Source of the DNA: Numida meleagris
Taxonomy: Eukaryota > Chordata > Aves > Galliformes > Numididae
DNA: 64,000 nt
Direction of reading: 5' to 3'
Assembly (NCBI RefSeq): GCF_002078875.1
Contig: NC_034415.1
Location: 19,931,975-19,995,974, forward strand
Shown here: piece by piece, positions 59,469-64,000 of the stretch
Layout of the letters: each line of letters starts with the position of its first letter
Position numbering within the stretch: position 1 is the first letter of the stretch
Translations under genes and position numbers: made by a program
The notes under the pieces: generated by a model
Databases searched by the model: none
What the model was told of the DNA's origin: nothing
The model's input: the letters and a program-made list of their open reading frames with translations, nothing else

Positions 59469-62400
59469 GTATTCACAATCGAACAGGTATTGTGGGTTTG
59501 CTTGCTGCATTTATTTTGCCATATTACTTGCTGCTTGCATGTATGGGAAGGTGAACCCATGTTGATTTGTTGTTCTGTAGTGGATCAGGGTTGTTTGTAA
59601 GCTGCAAGTTGAGGGGATGCTTTCTTGCTCTCCCTGCCTCCCGTGGTTGTAGAGGTTCTGCATCCCCCAAAATACCTTCCACGATTTCCGATCAGTTAGG
59701 ATGCTGCTTTCCATCTCTGTGTAGGTGCAAACCAAGTCAGTCAGGGACGTCAGCAGATACAGAAGAAGAAGAAACCTAGGTAGTAAACTGCTTTGGAGAA
59801 CCATAATAGCCTTAGCTCGAGAACTCAATGGACAGTATGAAATGTGGATTTTCAGCTCTCACATGGCAGTGTTCAGTGGCTTCCCCTTGCTGGGCTCTGC
59901 AGAGATCTGTCTCAGGTTTGCTGAGAGGGACATGTGATGGTGAAAATCACAGCAGATCTCTCTCTGCTATAGAGCCCCATTCATGCTGAAACCCCCAAGA
60001 TTCCCTTCCAGCCACTAGGACACGGGGCCAGTCACGAGGAGGCTGAGCGCCGTCTGGGGCAGACTGCGGCCACACTGGTTTTCAGATAGGATCAGGACAT
60101 GCTTTCTCTTCCCTCAGGCAGGTCATGGGTCTAAAAACCCTGCTCTAAGAGGAAAGACAATGATTTCTCACAGAGACCGAGATCCTTGTGATCATCTCCA
60201 GTATGAGGGGCTCACTGTGCGGAGTGCCTCCTCCTGCACGTTGGGTTGGCTGTCAGCTCAGCACAGTGAGCAGCTGAGGTTCAGCCGGACACCTTCCATC
60301 CTTGGCAAGTGTGTCCTTTTGTGTCCCAAGTGAGCTTGTGGCCTAAGCCCCCGTTAGCTCTGAAGATCACAGCCACATCTTCAGGGCCTCAGTAGAAAAA
60401 GCCCTGCTGCAGGTTTTGCTGGTAACTGTCAAAAAAAGGGAAGCGGAGTCTTATTTTACTTAGTGCATGAGGGATGCTTAGGACAGGAGGGCTAGCAGTT
60501 GTTTTTCCTTAAACACACACTTGTGCTTAACTTCTCCTCTAGCCATCATCCTGACTTCAGTGGCCTGTGTGCACTGAGCTGGGGAATTACAGATTCACAG
60601 TACTCCTGTCTGCAAGGAGATAGCTGCCTCTTGCATCCTCTAGAGAAGACGTACAGTGGCCTCTGCTTGGCAGAAAGTTTTTTTTTCTCTCCTGTTCGTG
60701 GTTGCAGCTGGAGGAGCCGTGCCTCATCTCTTGCTTGTAATTACATCAGCAGAGTATCTTGGGAGAAGGTTAAACAGTCTTTTGTATATCAAATAAAGCC
60801 AGTGAACTTCGCTGAAATCATTTAATGAAAACAATCCTGATTATCAGTATATACCGCCATGTGATATTTTAAAAGCACATCTTAAAGGGAAATGTAGAAT
60901 TGTTTAAGGCCTCTAAAGACTAGAGTGCAGAGGCTATGCAGCAAATGCCTTTATAATCTAGGATCTGAAGTAGGCTTTGAATCCATTTGTTTTTTCTTGC
61001 TGTTGTAAAACATGAGAGATTTTGATACGGTAACTCGGATTTGATTCAGAACTTTCTTATTAACCGTTCTTCATGCACATCAAATGTTAGCGACTGAGCT
61101 GAAGGGCTCTGCGCGTGAAGGATGGAACTGACTCAAGGACAGAGCTATTAAGGTGTGTAATAATCAAGAGAGGAAAATTAATTGTCTCTAATTTGGCATA
61201 AATCCCAGGGACGATAACTTCAGTTATTAGGAATTCAGGGCCTATTTCCAATTAGTTATACCCAAGCATGCTCTCATTTCCAATGGTGTAATCTGGGAGC
61301 GCGTTAGTGTGGCTGTTGTTGATGTGCTCGTAAAGGACAGCGCTGCCTGACCTCTCCCTGTGCGGCCACCGGCAACCATTGCTTGCCGGGCACTAAGTCA
61401 AACCCTGGCGTTGCTGTGCTGCTCCTGACACCTCGCAGTGGGAGCTCCGTGCGTGTCACTGAGCGGGCACTGTGCAGCAAAACCACCTGGGCCGTGGGGG
61501 AGCGGGTCAGAGAGGCTGCTGTGGCTTCAGCGTGCTTTTCAGCCTCTGAACTTCCTTCTAAGACATCCGCTCCAGCAAAGCCGGGCTCTCTTCCCTGTAG
61601 GTGTATGAAATGTAAATAGAGCGGTTGTTATCTGTACTGGAAAATCCAGTTGAACCTGAGCTTGGCAGAAGAAGGAGGCGGAAGCTGGCAGCGAGTGCAC
61701 ACAGCACCTCTGTGCTGGCGACATGGGAAGGTCTGCAGGACTGCAGCAACATCAGCCCTGTGAAGCCATCAGCGTGGCCTTGGAGGTGGGCCTGGAGGCT
61801 CTGTGGGAGCAACCTCCTTTGGCAAGCTGGGCTGTGTGTACCTTGCATAGAAATACCAAAGCGTGGCGGTCTGGAACACCTGCGGCCGTGTGTGTATGTG
61901 AGGGGCAGCGGGAGAGATGGTTCAGAGCAAGGGAGACAAACCCATTTGTGCACTCCATTTCCCTGTAATTGTTTTCTCAGACCTGCAGCCTCACGGTGCT
62001 TCAGCCCTCGTGTGCTGAATGCTGCCTGCAATTCAGTCAGGAATAAAGCAAAACTCATACAACCTGAGAGTGTGGTATTCCCCAGTAGCTGTTCTCAGTT
62101 CTGCTTATCCTACACCTTGGCTTCATTGCATGGGAAGGTCACAGTGGCTGCCTATTTTCCCCTTTTTTGTGATTTCCCATTAAAAAAAAATTAAAAAATT
62201 AGGAAGCCTCAAGAGCTACTTTGGGACTGTTCTTCCCAGCCACTAATGTGGCGATGAGGGAGGGATCTTCCTAAATAACAGTGGGATCACATTGCAGTGG
62301 AAAAATAGCAAATCATCTTTGGGACTTCAAGGCCAGCTATTCTCAAGGGACTCGTGAGGCTGAAGCTTGCCAAATCAGGGTGTCTGCTTAGCTTTCTTGG

Positions 62401-64000
62401 TCTGTATTTGGAAGTGTTTTGGGGGAAAAGGCAAGGGCCACGTTTGAGGATAGCACGTCCATCCCATCTGGAAACTAGAAATTCCATGCCAGTTAGAGGG
62501 TGGGGAAACCCAAGGTTTCTCTACTGCTCATTTGCAAAACTGAACCTTTGTTTAACAGCAAATACATTTAATGTTAGGAATATGTTTTTCTTGAATGGCA
62601 AAAGAATTCTAGCTGATCTCCTGCATTTGGTTTATGTTGTGTACCATGGGAGCCAAGAGATGCCATTTTTATCCATGTGGCCCTGCTGTAGTTTTGCTGC
62701 CAGCTTTCCATTGGCCTGTTGCACGCTCTTCAGTTCATGAGGGCCTGCACTAGGGATTTGTTTAAAGCTTTGGCTGAAATTATCAGCCCCCCCTTCTGTA
62801 GTACATCTTTCTGAAAATATAGGTGCTGTGGCAAAGCAGTAAATAGGACACTGAGCCTCCGTAATGCTCACTATCTGTGTGAAAAATGTGTGCCCTCTGT
62901 TAAACTCTGATCAATTACATCATCCTGACATTAAAGACCATAACTTGTCTGGAAATACGTCTTATTTATGTCAGCATGTAGTCACTGGCTTGCTGCTAGC
63001 CTTTTGCTGAGGGCCTTTCTACTTTACATGGTCTCTGAAAGACTATTAAGGTAACCAGAGTCTCCATCTAAAGTGCTGTTGGAGCCAGTGCAATTAATGG
63101 ATCTTCTAGAAAGTGATGTCTTACATGAGGATATAGAACTCATAGTACAAAAATATTTCTGTTCCTGACTCTGGGCAAGCGTTCTTTCCCTTTATAAAAA
63201 GTCACTTCCCCACCAAGTAAATAAAGTTAGTTACCCAGTATGTCCAGTTGCTTTACGTGATAGAGTAGTTTAAAACTTCTGAATAGGAAGCAGTGATTTG
63301 CCGTATCACTAATCTGTCTGGTACAGATAGTCTGAACGCCATTCTTACATTTTACGAATGATTTCTATGCCTGCATTGGCTGCAGCACTGAAGTGCACTG
63401 AAACTTCCCATTTATTGTTTTATTTGAGTAGAAATTTTGTTTGTCTTTTACCGCATTGGCCTTTATTGGGGCTGGTTCTGTATTCTAGTTTTGACAACTT
63501 ATCAAAATACTTGTATTAATAACGTGTTTCCTGAGCACTTGCTCAGAACACAGATCACTGCCACTAAGGAAATGGCAGACATAGCCACACGCACAAGAAT
63601 TTACTGAGAGTGGTAGGAAGGGGCGGCACTGGAGAAAAGGCAGGGGGTCAGGGAGGAGGCAGGACAGGGAGGTGGGAAGCAGCAGGGCTGGTGCTTTTCA
63701 GCCTGTTTGCTGCAAAGGAGCCTGTTTTTGAAGAAGTCTTTTTGTCCTCCTTTCCCACGCCCACACACCTTGCTTGCTAGCTTTGGGATCCAAGCTCTCA
63801 CGGTATTACAGAGCTGCTCCATCCCATAGTTTGGCGACTTTGGAGGTTGCCTTCAAGTTTCAGTGTAGTCCTCAAGATCAGAGAGCAAAGAGGTATTTCG
63901 GGAGGGCATTCTTCTTGGGGGGGGGGATTTGTTTTCCTTTTGAAGCCCTGGCAGTCAGTTTGTGAACCCAGAACTGGAGCATGCTTGTGCTTTCCCTAAT
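59469..64000. other. Unique non-coding sequence, no gene recognised
   Basis: No exon, RNA gene or repeat family recognised. Frames at 61625-62194 plus and 61558-62058 minus (189 and 166 codons) occupy the same DNA on opposite strands, as expected of chance ORFs. There is an A-rich run near 62181-62198, a purine-rich patch at about 63605-63695 and a G10 run at 63917-63926. Confidence 0.6.

Noticed and set aside
61558..62194. Opposed open frames of 189 (plus) and 166 (minus) codons
   Set aside because: Both strands are open over the same DNA, which points to base composition. Neither product is recognisable.
1..64000. tRNA genes, known microRNAs, CRISPR, operons and prophage features
   Set aside because: Scanning for tRNA T-loop words and for the mature sequences of common conserved microRNAs by eye gave no match. 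The genome type excludes the prokaryotic features.

Overview
This window reads as nuclear DNA from a bird. The best evidence is one clear CR1 (chicken repeat 1) non-LTR retrotransposon tail at about 2185-2425. It has the terminal ORF2 reading frame, a short 3' UTR and the two octamers ATTCTGTG ATTCTGTG that end avian CR1 copies. Two older, decayed CR1 tails lie on the minus strand at about 25145-25230 and 58005-58060. The low repeat load (a few CR1 scraps, short microsatellites, no long SINE or LTR blocks) also fits a bird. The species and the locus cannot be named from the sequence alone.

I recognise no host protein-coding gene, tRNA, rRNA or known microRNA. The longest open frames (up to 224 codons) lie in GC-rich stretches and overlap other open frames on both strands. 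They encode Ser/Pro/Cys/Gln/His/Trp-rich sequences with no domain I can recognise, so I treat them as chance ORFs. Prokaryotic features such as operons, ribosome binding sites and CRISPR are not expected and not seen. The window most likely lies in a gene desert or inside a very long intron.

Layout. 1-9 kb: unremarkable sequence with the CR1 tail, one weak MIR-like match and two weak CR1/L3-like matches. 9-24 kb: mostly unique sequence with a CpG-bearing patch and an RFX X-box-like inverted repeat near 13.15 kb, a 16-bp inverted repeat near 14.59 kb, a hairpin at 17.43 kb and a MIR-like match near 22.95 kb. 24-28 kb: a G-rich tract, T23, a decayed CR1 tail, a conserved-looking block (26.1-26.55 kb) and a partial CTCF-like motif. 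28-37 kb: GC-richer unique sequence with A runs. 37.6-48.1 kb: the part that looks most like regulatory DNA, with four blocks dense in homeodomain, POU and AP-1/MAF-type words and a well-formed polyadenylation signal at 40821. 48-64 kb: unique sequence with one TTTA repeat, a decayed CR1 tail and one possible non-coding exon (59306-59468).

Calls of 'conserved-looking' rest on composition and motif content only. No alignment was run, so these are hypotheses to test by cross-species comparison. I found no coherent new biological system.
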